Position numbers and translations under genes: made by a program. Shown here piece by piece: positions 4,921 through 5,687 of a DNA stretch of 5,687 nucleotides (position 1 is the first letter of the stretch; every line of letters starts with the position of its first letter). The DNA lies in NCBI GenBank assembly GCA_947478935.1, contig CANJXV010000175.1, positions 1 through 5,687 of the forward strand. Direction: 5' to 3'. The DNA is from Comamonadaceae bacterium (lineage in GTDB: Bacteria; Pseudomonadota; Gammaproteobacteria; Burkholderiales; Burkholderiaceae_C). The notes beneath the pieces are model-generated. The model did no database searches, was not told the origin of the DNA, and saw nothing but the letters and a program-made list of their open reading frames with translations.

Positions 4921-5687
4921 ATGGCCTGGATGCAGCCTTTAAACCCGCCCTTGCGGGATTGGCGTGGCCAGTCGGTGTGGATACTGGGGGCCAGCAGCGG
5001 CATAGGCCGCGCCACGGCTGCCGCGCTGCACGCGCAAGGCGCCTTGGTCACTGTGTCGGCACGCAATGCGCAGGCCTTACACGAATTTGTGCAAACCCAT
5101 ACGGGCAGCGCCGCGCAGGTGCTCGATTGCAGCGACGCGCAAGCGGTAGCGCAAGTGGCGCAGCAGCGCTGGCCGAACAGTGCTCCGGCCATGGTGCTGT
5201 ACTGCGCCGGCCACTACCAACCGATGCGCGCGCAGACCATGGACTTAGACGAAATGCGCCGCCATTGGGAGGTGAATTACCAGGGCGCGCTCAACGTCTT
5301 GCAAGCAGTGTTACCCGCTATGCGCGCACGAGGCAAGGGCCATATCAGCTTGGTCGCCAGTGTGGCGGGCTACCGTGGGCTGCCCAACAGCCTGGCCTAT
5401 GGCCCGACCAAGGCCGCCATGATCAACTTGGCTGAAAATTTATACCTGGACTTACAAGCCGACGGTATTGCCGTATCCGTGGTGAACCCCGGCTTTGTGC
5501 AAACCCCCTTGACTGCGAAAAATAGTTTTGCTATGCCCGCTTTGATCAGCCCCGAACAAGCTGCCGATGCCATGTTGCGCGGTTGGGCGCGCGGTCAATT
5601 TGAAATCCATTTCCCGCGTCGCTTTACCGTGTGGATGAAGTTCTTGCGCAATATGCCGCAGCGCTGGTACTTTTATCTGGTGAGTAA
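4921..5687 (+). CDS. Short-chain dehydrogenase/reductase (SDR), 3'-truncated
   Basis: An NAD(P)-dependent oxidoreductase of the classical SDR family; 255 complete codons are visible and the frame is still open at the window end, where two bases of the next codon remain. Related proteins end soon after this point, so probably only a few residues are missing. Motifs: nucleotide-binding GASSGIG (23-29), with Leu22 where many SDRs have Thr; YCAG (94-97) in place of the common NNAG; N119 of the tetrad; catalytic S147; YGPTK with Y160 and K164; and the cofactor loop NPGFVQTPL (189-197). The tail from about residue 226 (GQFEIHFPRR onwards) is basic and aromatic and may touch the membrane. The substrate is unknown; a keto or hydroxy group on an acyl chain would fit the locus. 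ATG 4921 lies 3 nt after the lipoprotein stop; ATG 4930 (Met4) is an alternative, and neither has a clear Shine-Dalgarno. Confidence 0.93.
   Translation, partial: MAWMQPLNPPLRDWRGQSVWILGASSGIGRATAAALHAQGALVTVSARNAQALHEFVQTHTGSAAQVLDCSDAQAVAQVAQQRWPNSAPAMVLYCAGHYQPMRAQTMDLDEMRRHWEVNYQGALNVLQAVLPAMRARGKGHISLVASVAGYRGLPNSLAYGPTKAAMINLAENLYLDLQADGIAVSVVNPGFVQTPLTAKNSFAMPALISPEQAADAMLRGWARGQFEIHFPRRFTVWMKFLRNMPQRWYFYLVS

Noticed and set aside
4944..4957. GC hairpin CCCGC-CCTT-GCGGG just after the SDR start, considered as a terminator or attenuator
   Set aside because: It has only a 5-bp stem, no following T-run, and lies within codons for conserved residues (NPPLRDW). It is more likely a by-product of coding sequence.
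4959..5435. 158-codon + frame inside the SDR gene
   Set aside because: The true frame from 4921 has the Rossmann motif and the complete Asn-Ser-Tyr-Lys tetrad; the other frame is an Arg/Gly-rich shadow.

Overview
The window is a single, tightly packed run of seven genes, all on the + strand. Its first gene is cut at the 5' end and its last gene at the 3' end. The DNA is moderately to strongly GC-rich by eye. Gene order and protein style suggest a Gram-negative proteobacterium, most likely a betaproteobacterium (Burkholderiales, perhaps Comamonadaceae-like). That placement is a judgement from protein style and codon use, not from a marker gene. No rRNA, tRNA, mobile element, CRISPR array or long non-coding stretch is present.

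Layout: (1) 2-517, C-terminal part of an FAD-dependent amine-oxidase-like protein (COG2907 type). (2) 520-1284, DUF1365 protein (COG3496). (3) 1300-2535, Cfa-family SAM-dependent fatty-acyl-phospholipid methyltransferase. (4) 2522-3100, exported chalcone-isomerase-like protein. (5) 3101-4381, 12-helix MFS carrier of the GPH/MelB type. (6) 4378-4917, DUF3833 lipoprotein. (7) 4921-5687, short-chain dehydrogenase/reductase (SDR), lacking only its last codons. Junctions from first to last are: 2-nt gap, 15-nt gap, 14-nt overlap, 0-nt gap, 4-nt ATGA overlap, 3-nt gap. This is the signature of one polycistronic, translationally coupled operon. No internal promoter or terminator is visible; any promoter must lie upstream of the window.

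The gene set matches a conserved proteobacterial lipid-modification locus. From memory, a related set (Cfa-like, flavin oxidase, MFS, lipoprotein, SDR) occurs in Rhodobacter sphaeroides RSP1087-1091, under the singlet-oxygen RpoE/ChrR response, and its Cfa-like protein has been tied to methylated/furan fatty acids (UfaM/UfaD). A working model is that the cytoplasmic enzymes (flavin oxidase, DUF1365, Cfa-like, SDR) remodel unsaturated acyl chains, while the MFS carrier, the exported CHI-fold protein and the lipoprotein act on the product at or beyond the inner membrane. The model is inference. Two sequence details support a non-textbook chemistry: the Cfa-like protein lacks the Cys and His ligands of the bicarbonate site of classical cyclopropane synthases, and the MFS protein keeps the MelB cation-site aspartates but not its sugar-binding aspartates.
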